NCBI GenBank assembly: GCA_947379975.1
Contig: CANCPF010000002.1
Coordinates: 1 to 64,000 of the forward strand
DNA length: 64,000 nt
DNA from: Methylophilaceae bacterium
GTDB lineage: Bacteria > Pseudomonadota > Gammaproteobacteria > Burkholderiales > Methylophilaceae
Direction: 5' to 3'
Shown here: in pieces, positions 9,196 through 18,479 of the stretch
Position numbering within the stretch: position 1 is the stretch's first letter
Layout of the letters: each line of letters opens with the position of its first letter
The notes under the pieces: generated by a model
Told to the model about the DNA's origin: nothing
Databases searched by the model: none
What the model saw: only the letters and a program-made list of their open reading frames with translations
Translations under genes and position numbers: made by a program

Positions 9196-9765
9196 ATGGC
9201 AGATGAAGAATTTGAAGTGCGTGGACCTCACGAAGAATATTTGGAACACGCCGCAGAGCATGGTGATTCTTTTTCGGGAAAAATTGCGGTGATGACAGCG
9301 ATATTAGCCACTGTAGGTGCATTTTTTAGTTACCAAGCTGGATCTACGCAAAATGAAGCGGCAATGTTTAAAAACGATGCTGCTATGAAAAAAACCGAAG
9401 CCTCAAACCAGTGGAATTATTATCAGGCAAAGAGTAGTAAAGAAAATTTAGCTGAATTAGCTGTAAGTTTACCTACTGCAGATAAGTCTAAATATACCTT
9501 AGCAATAGAACGTTACAGCAGTGAGAAGTCTGCCATTAAAAAAGTGGCTGAAAAGCTGGAAGCGGAATCAAAAGACTGGGATGACAAGTCTGAAGCAAAG
9601 ATGCATGTGCATCATCGCTGGGCGTTAGCCATGACCATGATACAAGTCGCAATTTCTTTAGCTGCGATTACCTTGCTAACACGTAAGAAAATTTTGCTGG
9701 CGGGTGTATATGGTATGACTTTGGGTGGACTGATTTTTGCTGTATTAGCGTTGTTTCAAATTTAA
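9196..9765 (+). CDS. DUF4337 family membrane protein
   Basis: A 189-residue protein with the family layout. It has an acidic N-terminus (MADEEFEV), one transmembrane helix at about residues 31-49 (IAVMTAILATVGAFFSY), and a Q/N/K-rich coiled-coil region (about 50-135). Two closely spaced C-terminal helices follow (about 145-187). An AAGGAA ribosome-binding site precedes ATG 9196. The family has no firmly known function. The gene follows the metal RND pump by 43 bases on the same strand. Co-transcription is likely, which suggests an accessory role in metal stress, but that is inference. Confidence 0.85.
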   Translation: MADEEFEVRGPHEEYLEHAAEHGDSFSGKIAVMTAILATVGAFFSYQAGSTQNEAAMFKNDAAMKKTEASNQWNYYQAKSSKENLAELAVSLPTADKSKYTLAIERYSSEKSAIKKVAEKLEAESKDWDDKSEAKMHVHHRWALAMTMIQVAISLAAITLLTRKKILLAGVYGMTLGGLIFAVLALFQI

Positions 9766-9776
9766 GGCTTTTAGGT

Positions 9777-9805
9777 TGGGCTAATTGATCAGCTTAACTA
9801 GCCCA
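9777..9805. terminator. Inverted repeat between convergent operons, candidate bidirectional terminator
   Basis: TGGGCTA (9777-9783) and TAGCCCA (9799-9805) form a 7-bp stem with a 15-base loop. It sits midway between the DUF4337 stop and the stop of the minus-strand RND pump. The position suits a terminator for both operons, but no T-run follows on either strand. Confidence 0.4.
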
Positions 9806-9843
9806 GCTCAATAAATTCTAGCGATTTAACTGTAAGCTATCAG

Positions 9844-12800
9844 TTACTTATTGTTGGTTTTTGAGTCGGTAAATTTAAATTTAAGCTTAAAGTAGTTTTT
9901 AACATCATCCACATAGCTAAACACCGATGGGATAACCAGTAAACTTAGGAAGGTTGAAGTGATCAAGCCACCGATTACTGCCACCGCCATTGGCGAACGG
10001 AAAGAGGTATCGCCAGCGCTCCAGCCTGCTGCAATCGGTAGCATGCCTGCACCCATAGCAATAGTCGTCATTACAATGGGTCTGGCGCGTTTGTGGCAAG
10101 CATCCATAAGTGCATTAAAGCGGCTTAAGCCGTGGTCGCGTTGGGCGACGATTGCATACTCAACTAGCAAAATTGAGTTTTTAGTGGCGATGCCCATCAA
10201 CATCACTAAACCTATCAGTGATGGCATTGAGAAGCTTTTTCCAGCGACTAACAGGGCTACAAAAGCGCCGCCTAATGACAAGGGTAGGGCAACTAAAATA
10301 GTCAGTGGATGTAAGAAGTCCTTAAACAAAATCACTAATACTATGTAAATGCACAGTACGCCAGTGAGCATTGCTAGGCCAAAACTTGCAAATAATTCGG
10401 TCATGACTTCGGCGTCGCCGATTTCAACTTGTTTTACACCAGCGGGTAGCTGTTGAATGCTAGGGAGTTTTTTGACTGCCGCTGTTACGCTACCTAAAGT
10501 GAGCTTAGAAAGCTCAACTTCGATTTGTACATTGCGTGAGCGGTCATAGCGGTCTATTACTGATGGGCCACCTGCTAGATTGAAGCTGGCAACTTGAGCC
10601 AACATGACCGGACCTTTAGCACCTAATACGGTTAAATGTTCTAGTACACTTTGGTCTTGGCGTGCGCCGTCGGCCAATTTTACTACAATGGGAATTTGCC
10701 TCTGGTTTAAATTCAGTTTTGCTAGTGCAACATCGTAATCGCCATTAGTAGCAATGCGCAAGGTTTCACTAATAGCGCTGCTGGTTACGCCCAAGTCTGC
10801 GGCCTTGCTAAAGTCTGGCCTTACTATCATTTCAGGCCTAATTAAGGTTGCACTCGAGGCGATATTACCTATGCCAGGTATGGTGCGTAAATCTTGGGTG
10901 ACGGCATTTGACGCTTGCACTAGGGCTTCTGGGTCGTCGCCACTTAACATCAATACATATTTCTCGCCTGAACCACCCAAACCAATTTTGCTACGCACTC
11001 CGGCTAAATTGAGTAAAGATTCACGAATCTCATTTTCAATTATTTGCTTACGTGGTCTTGCGCTACGATCATCTAATAAAATAGTCAGTGTGGCTTTTCT
11101 TGTTTCTGGTGTACCAGCACTTACAAAGGAATCGGTTCCGGCGTTACCAGCGCCTATGGCCGTGTATATGGTTTTGATATGCGCAATTTTGCTAATTAAT
11201 TGTCGTGCTTGTTCTGCAGATTCTTTAGTTTGCGCTAAGGTAGCGCCAGGAGCTAACTCTAAATACACTTGCGTTTGAGAGCTATCATCGGCTGGAATAA
11301 AACCCGTCGGTAATAACGGTATGAGTTTGACTGAGCCAAAAAGAAATACCACCGCTGCTATGACGGTAATTAATCTATTTTTTAAGCACCAACGGCTTAG
11401 CTTCAAATAAGCCTGCATCAGCGCACCGTCTTGAGTGTGTGCTATGTTTGGTTTTAGTAAATAAGCCGACATCATTGGCGTTAATACCCGCGCGACGGCT
11501 AAAGAGGCGAAAATTGCAAAAGAGGCAGTCCAGCCGAATTGTTTGAAAAATTTCCCTGGAATGCCGCTCATGAAAGCGGTAGGTAAAAATACGGCAATTA
11601 ATGTAAATGTGGTCGCTATTACGGCTAAGCCAATTTCATCTGCCGCTTCCATCGCTGCTTGGTAAGGAGTTTTGCCCATGCGTAGATGTCGAACAATATT
11701 TTCAACTTCAACAATGGCATCGTCGACTAAAATACCAATGACTAAAGATAATGCTAACAGCGTGACAATATTAATGCTGAAACCAAAGCTAGCCATCCCT
11801 ACAAATGCCGGAATCACTGATAAAGGTAAGGCCACCGCACAAATAAATGTGGCGCGGAAATTACGTAAAAATAGAAAAACCACCAAAACGGCTAATAATG
11901 CGCCTTCAATCAGCATGGTGATTGATGCTTCATATTCATCTTTTACCGGCTGCACAAAGTTAAATGCTTCTGTCAGCACGATTTCTGGGTGCTTGAGTTT
12001 AAGGTCAGCAAATACTTTTTGTACGCCGTCACCCACTTCAATCTCGCTTGCACCCTTGCTACGAGATATTTCAAATCCCACTACTGGTTTCCCATCTAGC
12101 AAGGCGGCTGATCTTGGTTCGGCAAAGCTATCGGTAATGCTAGCAACTTGGCTTAATTTTATTTTACGACCGTCAGTTAAACTGAGTTCAATGCGGCTGA
12201 TGTCCTCTGCAGAACTGACTGTAGCTAGTGTGCGAACCGGTTGCTCAGTGCCGCCTAACTTGGTGCTACCACCAGAAGCTTCCATTTGGCTTAATTTTAG
12301 TTGGCTGGAAATATCCGCAACCGTAGTGTTTAGCGCCTGTAATTTTGACGGGTCTAAATCGACATTGATTTGTCGGTTAATTCCGCCGACGCGGCTTACT
12401 CGGCCTAGACCTTTAACGCTTAATAGTTTTTTAGTCAGTTCGTTATCTACAAACCAAGACAATGCCTCATCGTCCATATTAGTCGCGCTGATGGTATAGG
12501 CTAATATTGGCGCACCAGAAACATTGAGTTTGTTAATTTGTGGATCGCGCAGGTCTGTTGGAAGGTCAGCTCTTATTTGTGCAACGGCAGAGCGCACATC
12601 ATCTACCGCTTCTTGCACTGGTTTTTCTAGGCGAAATTCAGCTGTCATAGACACTACGCCATCTTGCACGTTAGTGTAAATATGTTTTAAGCCTTGCAGA
12701 CTAGCAAGGCTATTTTCAATTTTTCTAGCAACTTGAGTTTCTAATTGTGTGGGTGACGCGCCTGGCAGGGATGCGACAATCGTAACGGTTGGTAAATCGA

Positions 12801-12918
12801 GGTCAGGGAAGTTCTGCACTTTCATCAGCTGATAACTAATCGAGCCGGCGAACGAGAGCATCACAAACAACATGATGGCTGGAATTGGGTTTTTAATGCA
12901 CCAAGCGGAAATATTCAT
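9844..12918 (-). CDS. HAE1-type RND multidrug efflux permease (AcrB/MdtB-like)
   Basis: A 1024-residue inner-membrane proton antiporter that exports hydrophobic or amphiphilic compounds. The start MNISAWCIKNPIPAIMLFVML is typical of the family. Transmembrane helix 4 carries the proton-relay pair in VIGILVDDAIVEVENIVRH. The second half repeats the fold (LMGIATKNSILLVEYAI), including the conserved lysine of the TM10 region. It is last in a minus-strand operon after the adaptor (39 bases apart). The sequence resembles pumps of the MexF/MdtBC/VmeI type that work with NodT-like outer-membrane lipoproteins. The substrate is unknown. Confidence 0.93.
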   Translation of the reverse strand: MNISAWCIKNPIPAIMLFVMLSFAGSISYQLMKVQNFPDLDLPTVTIVASLPGASPTQLETQVARKIENSLASLQGLKHIYTNVQDGVVSMTAEFRLEKPVQEAVDDVRSAVAQIRADLPTDLRDPQINKLNVSGAPILAYTISATNMDDEALSWFVDNELTKKLLSVKGLGRVSRVGGINRQINVDLDPSKLQALNTTVADISSQLKLSQMEASGGSTKLGGTEQPVRTLATVSSAEDISRIELSLTDGRKIKLSQVASITDSFAEPRSAALLDGKPVVGFEISRSKGASEIEVGDGVQKVFADLKLKHPEIVLTEAFNFVQPVKDEYEASITMLIEGALLAVLVVFLFLRNFRATFICAVALPLSVIPAFVGMASFGFSINIVTLLALSLVIGILVDDAIVEVENIVRHLRMGKTPYQAAMEAADEIGLAVIATTFTLIAVFLPTAFMSGIPGKFFKQFGWTASFAIFASLAVARVLTPMMSAYLLKPNIAHTQDGALMQAYLKLSRWCLKNRLITVIAAVVFLFGSVKLIPLLPTGFIPADDSSQTQVYLELAPGATLAQTKESAEQARQLISKIAHIKTIYTAIGAGNAGTDSFVSAGTPETRKATLTILLDDRSARPRKQIIENEIRESLLNLAGVRSKIGLGGSGEKYVLMLSGDDPEALVQASNAVTQDLRTIPGIGNIASSATLIRPEMIVRPDFSKAADLGVTSSAISETLRIATNGDYDVALAKLNLNQRQIPIVVKLADGARQDQSVLEHLTVLGAKGPVMLAQVASFNLAGGPSVIDRYDRSRNVQIEVELSKLTLGSVTAAVKKLPSIQQLPAGVKQVEIGDAEVMTELFASFGLAMLTGVLCIYIVLVILFKDFLHPLTILVALPLSLGGAFVALLVAGKSFSMPSLIGLVMLMGIATKNSILLVEYAIVAQRDHGLSRFNALMDACHKRARPIVMTTIAMGAGMLPIAAGWSAGDTSFRSPMAVAVIGGLITSTFLSLLVIPSVFSYVDDVKNYFKLKFKFTDSKTNNK

Positions 12919-12957
12919 GCAGTTTTAGGTCTTTATATTGGCCGTATTTTAATGTGT

Positions 12958-14166
12958 TTATTTTTTAGTGCTCTTGTTAGTACTAATGTTAGTGCTACTG
13001 ACTGGATGTTTGTTGGATAGAGGTATCGTTCCCGGAACAACTTTCACAATATCGTTATCTGATAAAAATGCGCCACCAGTTGCTATCAACATTTGTTTAG
13101 GCGTAATTCCACTGATTACTTCCACTAAATTGCCCATGCGTCTACCAGTTTGCACTTTAATTTGCTTGGCGACTTGCTTGCCATCTGTAGTTTTAACTAC
13201 GAATACATAAGTAAATCCATCACGCATCACCAATGTTTGTTGTTCTAGCGCTAAGGTGCTAGTTTGCCCCATGACAAATTCACCCTTGGCAAACATACCG
13301 GCTTTCGCTGAAGTGTTAGCCGGTAAATCTACATAAATAAGCGTATTGCGCGTTTCTAGGTCTACCGTTGGGGATATTTTCCTTACTTTTGCTTTGAAGA
13401 TAGCGCCATCTGCCGCTGTGACGATGGCTACTGTGCCAACTTTAATCTTTGTTACATCAGATGAAATTACTTCAGCACGCCACTCAAGCCTAGCCTGCCT
13501 AATCAGTTTAAAAAGCTCGGTGCCCGTGCCTACAACTGCACCTACTGTAGCGCTACGGCTGGAGATAATTCCGCTATCCGGTGCAAAAATTTTGGTATTG
13601 TTGAGTCGAATCTGCTGAGCGGCCACGGTTGCTTTAGCTACTTCTATTCTTGCTTTTGCACTATCTGCTGCGGTAGTATATTGGTCTATCTGTTGGTTAG
13701 ATAGCGCACCGGTATTTAGCAATGTACGTGCACGGTCTGCATTGTTTATCGCTTCTTTACCTTGTGCTTCTGCTACCATTAAGTTGGCTTTGGCTTGGTT
13801 AAGTTCGGCAATGATAGATTCTGCAGAAAAATCTGCTAAAAGATCACCTTTTTTAACGACATCACCAACGTTTACCAGCACGTTAGTCAGGCGTAATCCA
13901 TTAGCTTCACTGCCGATAATGGCTTCTTGCCATGCCGCAATATTACCATTGGCAAATATTTTAAGTGGCAATGTCACTTGCTTGGCTTGTGTTAGCGTTA
14001 CCGTGAGCGCCGGCGTTACGTTGCTTGCTGGATCAATTTGCTTAGTTTTATCTGCATATGCATCTATGGCTAGCAGTAATAAAAGTGGCGCTAGCAGCAT
14101 TAGAGACTTATTGAAGATTACATAGCTAGATAATGGTTTGATCGAAAATTGCATGTTTAATCTCAT
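12958..14166 (-). CDS. RND efflux periplasmic adaptor (HlyD/MFP family)
   Basis: A 402-residue adaptor for the adjacent HAE-type pump. A signal/anchor segment (SLMLLAPLLLLLAIDAYA) precedes the mature chain. The lipoyl-like halves are split by a coiled-coil hairpin (about residues 105-180: VLVNVGDVVKKGDLLADF and IFAPDSGIISSRSATVG). A beta-barrel domain and a membrane-proximal domain follow. The C-terminus is a low-complexity Ser/Thr/Asn/Lys tail (SSTNISTNKSTKK). The longest start at 14166 is preceded by repeated in-frame-looking ATG triplets in the spacer, so the start could shift by a few codons (MQFSIK is an alternative). It is the middle gene of the OMF-MFP-RND operon. Confidence 0.9.
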   Translation of the reverse strand: MRLNMQFSIKPLSSYVIFNKSLMLLAPLLLLLAIDAYADKTKQIDPASNVTPALTVTLTQAKQVTLPLKIFANGNIAAWQEAIIGSEANGLRLTNVLVNVGDVVKKGDLLADFSAESIIAELNQAKANLMVAEAQGKEAINNADRARTLLNTGALSNQQIDQYTTAADSAKARIEVAKATVAAQQIRLNNTKIFAPDSGIISSRSATVGAVVGTGTELFKLIRQARLEWRAEVISSDVTKIKVGTVAIVTAADGAIFKAKVRKISPTVDLETRNTLIYVDLPANTSAKAGMFAKGEFVMGQTSTLALEQQTLVMRDGFTYVFVVKTTDGKQVAKQIKVQTGRRMGNLVEVISGITPKQMLIATGGAFLSDNDIVKVVPGTIPLSNKHPVSSTNISTNKSTKK

Positions 14167-14204
14167 GTTTTATTGCATGGTTAATTTCATGGTTAAACCG
14201 TAGT

Positions 14205-15779
14205 CTACGGCTTAGCTTGTTCTTTTATGGAAGCTGAATCTATTACTGGAATAGCTGAAATTGTTGCTGAGTTGCTAGGTTCAGCTATTTTTAGTTCACG
14301 ATCAAAAGCAAGTGTCGGCGTATTCATCGCTAGTGTCCAACCACCGCCCATTGCACGATACAAAGAAACCCAAGCAAGCGCTTGTTCGTTTTTTAAAGCA
14401 TATAAATTATTTTGAGCTTGAAAACTAGCGCGGCGGGCTTCTTCCAATTCAAATAAATTGGCTAGGCTAGCTTTGTATCGACTATCTGTGGCGGCTAAAG
14501 AAATGGCAAATCCATCTACGGCCTTATTCACATCGTCCAAGCGGGCTGTCGCACTGTTTAACGTTGCCATAGCATCTTCCACCTCACGCACTGCATTGCG
14601 TGCAACACTTTCATAAGTGCTTTTTGTGGCCTCGTACTGTGCTTTAGCCGCTTTTATGTTTGCATCGCGCACACCAGCATCAAAAATGGGTAAAGAAACT
14701 TCAATCGGGCCAATAGACCAAGTCAAACCATTTAAGCTAGACCGACGTCTATTCGTCATAAGTTTATGCGAAGCTGAATCATAGGTTAGACCAATATTGC
14801 CGGCTAAGCTTAACCGCGGGTAACGTTGTGCTTCGTTATTAGCAATTTCAAAGCTAGCGGCATCCACATTTCGTTCGGCATTGAGTACATCGGGGCGCTG
14901 ACTAAGTAGTTTGGCTGGAATTTCGCTTACTTCAATACCGCTAGGCATAGGTATTATGCCAGTATTTTTAGCTAACAACTCTCTTAACTCAGCTTCTGTA
15001 ATGGCAGTCAATGCGACTATATTCTTGATGATTAAAGTGCATTGTAATGTTTGTTTTTTAAGCTGATTTTTTGCCTCTGCTGCCTGTGCTATTGCTTGGC
15101 TAGCACTGGACGTTGCCAAAAACCCAGCTTTAGCTGTTAAGTCAGAGAGTCGTGCTGTTTCTGTGCTCGAGTCTGCCGCTTGCTCAGCAATCTTGCTTAA
15201 ATTCTCACATAGTCGATAGTTAATATAATAATTGGCTGTTTGCGCGGCAACAATGACTCTAGCCTCATGCCACAGCGCATTAGTACCGGCTAACTTTGCC
15301 ATTTCTTCATTTTGTGCGGCTTTGTTTTTGCCCCAAACATCTAGCTCCCAACTCGCGCTGGCATTAATTCCCAAGGTGTTTGATGTTGGAAAGGTAATGC
15401 CATTGGCAGTAGGCAATATTTGGCCACTTCGACCTCGGCTTGCGCTGGCATCTAATGTAATTGCGGGCAGTAATTGTGCGTCTGCGATAGTAGTTGATGA
15501 CTGCGCAGCAATCACTCTAGCCTTTGCACTTTCAATATCTGGGCTGACTTTTTGTGCAGCTTCAATGAGTGTAATTAATGTGCTGTCATTAAACTGTTCC
15601 CACCAGCTTTTTAAATCACTGAGCTTCCCATCATGCGCTTGTGTGGCTGGTAGCGGCTCCTGCCATTTAACTGCTGGCGGAATTGGTTTGAACGAATTTA
15701 CTTGTGACATACTGCAGCCAGTAAGGCCTACCAAGCAAAAAAGTGCACTTTTAATTAAAAGTTGTTTATTTGTAATCAT
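14205..15779 (-). CDS. Outer membrane factor lipoprotein, NodT/OprM family
   Basis: A 524-residue outer-membrane channel subunit of the HAE-type RND system. The N-terminus is a lipoprotein signal with lipobox LTGC (acylated Cys at residue 22). Two OEP repeats follow, with the NodT hallmarks WWEQFNDSTLITLIEAA and LSQRPDVLNAERNVDAA. The C-terminal 45 residues (after LYRAMGGGW) form an extra Ser/Ala/Ile-rich tail not needed for the barrel. It is the first gene of the operon, and a large inverted repeat lies directly upstream of its start. Confidence 0.92.
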   Translation of the reverse strand: MITNKQLLIKSALFCLVGLTGCSMSQVNSFKPIPPAVKWQEPLPATQAHDGKLSDLKSWWEQFNDSTLITLIEAAQKVSPDIESAKARVIAAQSSTTIADAQLLPAITLDASASRGRSGQILPTANGITFPTSNTLGINASASWELDVWGKNKAAQNEEMAKLAGTNALWHEARVIVAAQTANYYINYRLCENLSKIAEQAADSSTETARLSDLTAKAGFLATSSASQAIAQAAEAKNQLKKQTLQCTLIIKNIVALTAITEAELRELLAKNTGIIPMPSGIEVSEIPAKLLSQRPDVLNAERNVDAASFEIANNEAQRYPRLSLAGNIGLTYDSASHKLMTNRRRSSLNGLTWSIGPIEVSLPIFDAGVRDANIKAAKAQYEATKSTYESVARNAVREVEDAMATLNSATARLDDVNKAVDGFAISLAATDSRYKASLANLFELEEARRASFQAQNNLYALKNEQALAWVSLYRAMGGGWTLAMNTPTLAFDRELKIAEPSNSATISAIPVIDSASIKEQAKP

Positions 15780-15786
15780 ACTTTTT

Positions 15787-15839
15787 TGCGTTTAAATTTT
15801 ATTTTGTACTTAATTGTTATTAACAAAATTGTAAACGCA
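15787..15839 (-). promoter_or_regulatory. Nested inverted repeats in the leader of the RND efflux operon
   Basis: Outer arms TGCGTTTAAATTTT (15787-15800) and AAAATTGTAAACGCA (15825-15839) match with one inserted base. Inside them is a 13-base palindrome, TTGTTA-T-TAACAA (15814-15826). The element ends 7 bases before the OMF start codon. It could be an operator for an unlinked repressor or an mRNA hairpin covering the start region. No regulator gene is adjacent. Confidence 0.45.
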
Positions 15840-15918
15840 TTGTAACCTGTAGGCGCTTATTGAAAAAGCTTATTCAGGGATTATTGATTTAAATTTTTGA
15901 TTGCAAAAGGTGATTGTT

Positions 15919-15938
15919 CTGCCACACGCGGGTGGCAG
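15919..15938. repeat. Short hairpin downstream of the GGDEF-EAL gene
   Basis: CTGCCAC (15919-15925) and GTGGCAG (15932-15938) pair around a 6-base loop. It lies 35 bases past the stop of the minus-strand GGDEF-EAL gene and upstream of the RND operon. It could terminate the former, but the minus-strand sequence after it lacks a T-run. Confidence 0.35.
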
Positions 15939-15972
15939 TTCTTAATAAAAGTGAATGTGGCGGCGCTATATT

Positions 15973-18240
15973 TCAGTTAGCTAAAAGTGATTGTTCGAAT
16001 TCAATCAACGGCACTGGTTTACCAAACAAAAATCCTTGATATAATTTACAGCCATTAATGGCCAAAAAGTCTCGTTGTGCTTCAGTTTCTACCCCCTCAG
16101 CAATTACTGTCATACCTAAACTTTTTGCCATCGCTAATATCGTTTGTATGATGACGCCATCATGGGCTTTAACGCCAATATTCCGCACAAAAGACTGGTC
16201 AATTTTCAGAAAGCTGAGTGGTAACTGAGTTAGGTATGCTAGTGATGAATAGCCCGTGCCAAAGTCGTCAATTGAAAACTTTATGCCAAGCTGGTTGAGA
16301 GCCCGCATTTTAGTCATGGCATCATCAATATTATCTAGCACTACGGTTTCTGTTAGTTCTAGATCTAGCTTGTTTGGATTAATCGCATATTTATTAATCA
16401 GTGCAACTAAGGTATTCACAAAGTCAGGTTGATAAAACTGGCGAGAACTTACATTGACTGCTATAGATAGAGATTTATTGACTGGACTATTCTTCCATAT
16501 TTCAAGCTGTTTGCAGGCGATTTCTAACATATATTGACCCATTTGCAATATCATGCCGCTTTCTTCAGCTAAGGGGATGAATTGCATAGGCGCTATAATG
16601 CCGTCTTGAGGGTGTAGCCAGCGTATGAGTAGCTCTGCGCCTATAGTGCTGCCATCGTGACTAACTTGTTTTTGATAATAAGGCAGAAATTGATTTTGAG
16701 ACATTCCTAGCCTTAGGTCTTGCTCTAATTTCACTCGTGTTTCTAGGCGTGACTGCATTATTTTATCGAAGAAACATAGTCGATTGCGACCACTATGCTT
16801 GGCTTGATACATGGCAATGTCAACACGTTTCAATAAATCATCTACACTGGCATTGTGGCCACTAAATAAAATAATACCAATGCTAGATGTGCAACGAAAT
16901 TCGTGGCTAGCCAGTAAGTAATGTTCACTAAGAACGGCTAACATTTTTTCTGCAATCGTTTGCGTTTGATTGGTTGCTAATTCTAAATTATTGCTTAGGT
17001 TCTCCAGCATCACTACAAACTCATCGCCACCAATTCTAGAAACGGTGTCACCTTCTCGTACGCAATTTGTGAGCCTTTCTGCCATTTTTTTGAGTAGCAA
17101 ATCACCCATGTCATGTCCCTGGGTATCATTGAGTGATTTGAAATTATCGACATCAATAAACATTAAGGCACAATTTTTACCGCTACGACTGCTTGAGGCT
17201 AAGGCATGTTTTAAACGGTCGAGTAATAGTCTTCGGTTTGGCATGCCAGTGAGTTGGTCATAAAAGGCTAATTTCTCAATCTGTTCGGCAGCGGCTTTTT
17301 GACTGCTAATGTCGATGAGTGATCCTACGTAATTCTGCAATACATTATTTTTATCATAAATAGCGGTAATGCTGAGCAGTTCAAAGTAGGTATCACCATT
17401 TTTACGCTTGTTAAATATCTCGCCCTGCCAAGAACCTTTGGTATTGATGCTATTCCACATGTGTTTATAAAAAGAAGTATCTTGTACGTCGGAGTGCAGT
17501 ATCCTTGGTGTTTTCCCAACAATGTCTTCTTCGGTATAACCAGTAATACGCGTAAATGAGCGATTTATTTTCAATATCACGGTGTTCGGATCTGTAATAA
17601 ATATACCTTCTTGAGACTCAAACGCAGTCGCGGCTATCCGCAAATCGGCTTCAGCTTTTTTGATTTCACTAATATCAGCTACAGTAACATGTAGTATTCC
17701 TAGTGAATCTTCATCTTTAGCGCGACGGCAATTAAGCTGGCCATAAAATGAACTGTCGTCAGTGCGTTTTAAAATCAAACAAACGCTTATTTCTGAGCCA
17801 GTGGCTTGTTTCTTTAAGCGCATAAAAATTTGATGCCAACGATCTTTGTCTTGATCTGCAATAAACCTAGCAAAACGGCGTTGAATCGGATTGTTTCGAT
17901 CGATACCAAACATACTGCTAGCTTTGAGATTGAGCTCAGTAGTAATGCCATCTGGGTTAATCGTAAAGTAGGCGATGGGTGCAAAATCATACAGATCAGT
18001 GTAACGATTACGTAAAATTTCTTCAGTCAAATTCGCTTGTATTAACTGTTTGTTTTGCATCTCCAGTTCAACTTGGTGTACTTGTAATTCACATAAAAGT
18101 AAATCTGAAGCATTAATCTTTTGTTGATTTATTTTTTTTAAGGCGGCCGAATCGGCTTGGTTCGCGTCAAGGCTAGACTCAGCCTCACTGCGTAATTTTT
18201 TTAGCCTAGATTGGTAATGGTTAAGTGCTTTTACATTCAT
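15973..18240 (-). CDS. PAS-PAS-GGDEF-EAL cyclic-di-GMP signalling protein
   Basis: A 755-residue cytosolic protein without membrane helices. An N-terminal coiled coil (about 1-75) is followed by PAS domains at about 80-195 and 205-315. A GGDEF domain (about 325-485) has an intact GGDEF motif around residue 403. An EAL domain spans about 500-750. The EAL motif itself reads ELL (GAELLIRW), with the metal-binding glutamate kept. Other phosphodiesterase residues are present: LELTET, DDFGTGYSS, KIDQSFV and AEGVET. It could make or degrade c-di-GMP; the intact active sites suggest either or both. It is divergent from the lipid cluster, with 239 bases between the start codons. Confidence 0.93.
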   Translation of the reverse strand: MNVKALNHYQSRLKKLRSEAESSLDANQADSAALKKINQQKINASDLLLCELQVHQVELEMQNKQLIQANLTEEILRNRYTDLYDFAPIAYFTINPDGITTELNLKASSMFGIDRNNPIQRRFARFIADQDKDRWHQIFMRLKKQATGSEISVCLILKRTDDSSFYGQLNCRRAKDEDSLGILHVTVADISEIKKAEADLRIAATAFESQEGIFITDPNTVILKINRSFTRITGYTEEDIVGKTPRILHSDVQDTSFYKHMWNSINTKGSWQGEIFNKRKNGDTYFELLSITAIYDKNNVLQNYVGSLIDISSQKAAAEQIEKLAFYDQLTGMPNRRLLLDRLKHALASSSRSGKNCALMFIDVDNFKSLNDTQGHDMGDLLLKKMAERLTNCVREGDTVSRIGGDEFVVMLENLSNNLELATNQTQTIAEKMLAVLSEHYLLASHEFRCTSSIGIILFSGHNASVDDLLKRVDIAMYQAKHSGRNRLCFFDKIMQSRLETRVKLEQDLRLGMSQNQFLPYYQKQVSHDGSTIGAELLIRWLHPQDGIIAPMQFIPLAEESGMILQMGQYMLEIACKQLEIWKNSPVNKSLSIAVNVSSRQFYQPDFVNTLVALINKYAINPNKLDLELTETVVLDNIDDAMTKMRALNQLGIKFSIDDFGTGYSSLAYLTQLPLSFLKIDQSFVRNIGVKAHDGVIIQTILAMAKSLGMTVIAEGVETEAQRDFLAINGCKLYQGFLFGKPVPLIEFEQSLLAN

Positions 18241-18370
18241 GAACTAAGCCCTTGGCCTTATTTATCAAATTATCCTAAATCTTAATTGTCTTCAGGTAAA
18301 TAAGTGTATATACCTAGTCGTTATTTTTATGATTTACCTATGGTTTGAACTATGGAAGGAAGCCCATGTC

Positions 18371-18400
18371 TTGATAAGGATGATAAAAAATTGATAAACT
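18371..18400 (+). promoter_or_regulatory. Candidate sigma-70 promoter of the lipid-modification cluster
   Basis: TTGATA (18371-18376), an 18-base spacer and TAAACT (18395-18400) resemble -35 and -10 elements. They lie 80 bases before the GTG start of the first cluster gene. The spacer repeats GATAA-type units (TTGATAAGG, GATGATAAA, TTGATAAAC), which may instead be regulator half-sites. Confidence 0.35.
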
Positions 18401-18479
18401 TAAATGCATATTAATTAATACTCAAAGTAATCCAGTTAAAATTAAATATCACTTAAAACCAAACGATAAAAGGCTAAGC

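Noticed and set aside
10754..13618. Long open frames on the plus strand opposite the RND pump and adaptor genes
   Set aside because: They are antisense shadows of well-supported genes and show no domain features of their own.
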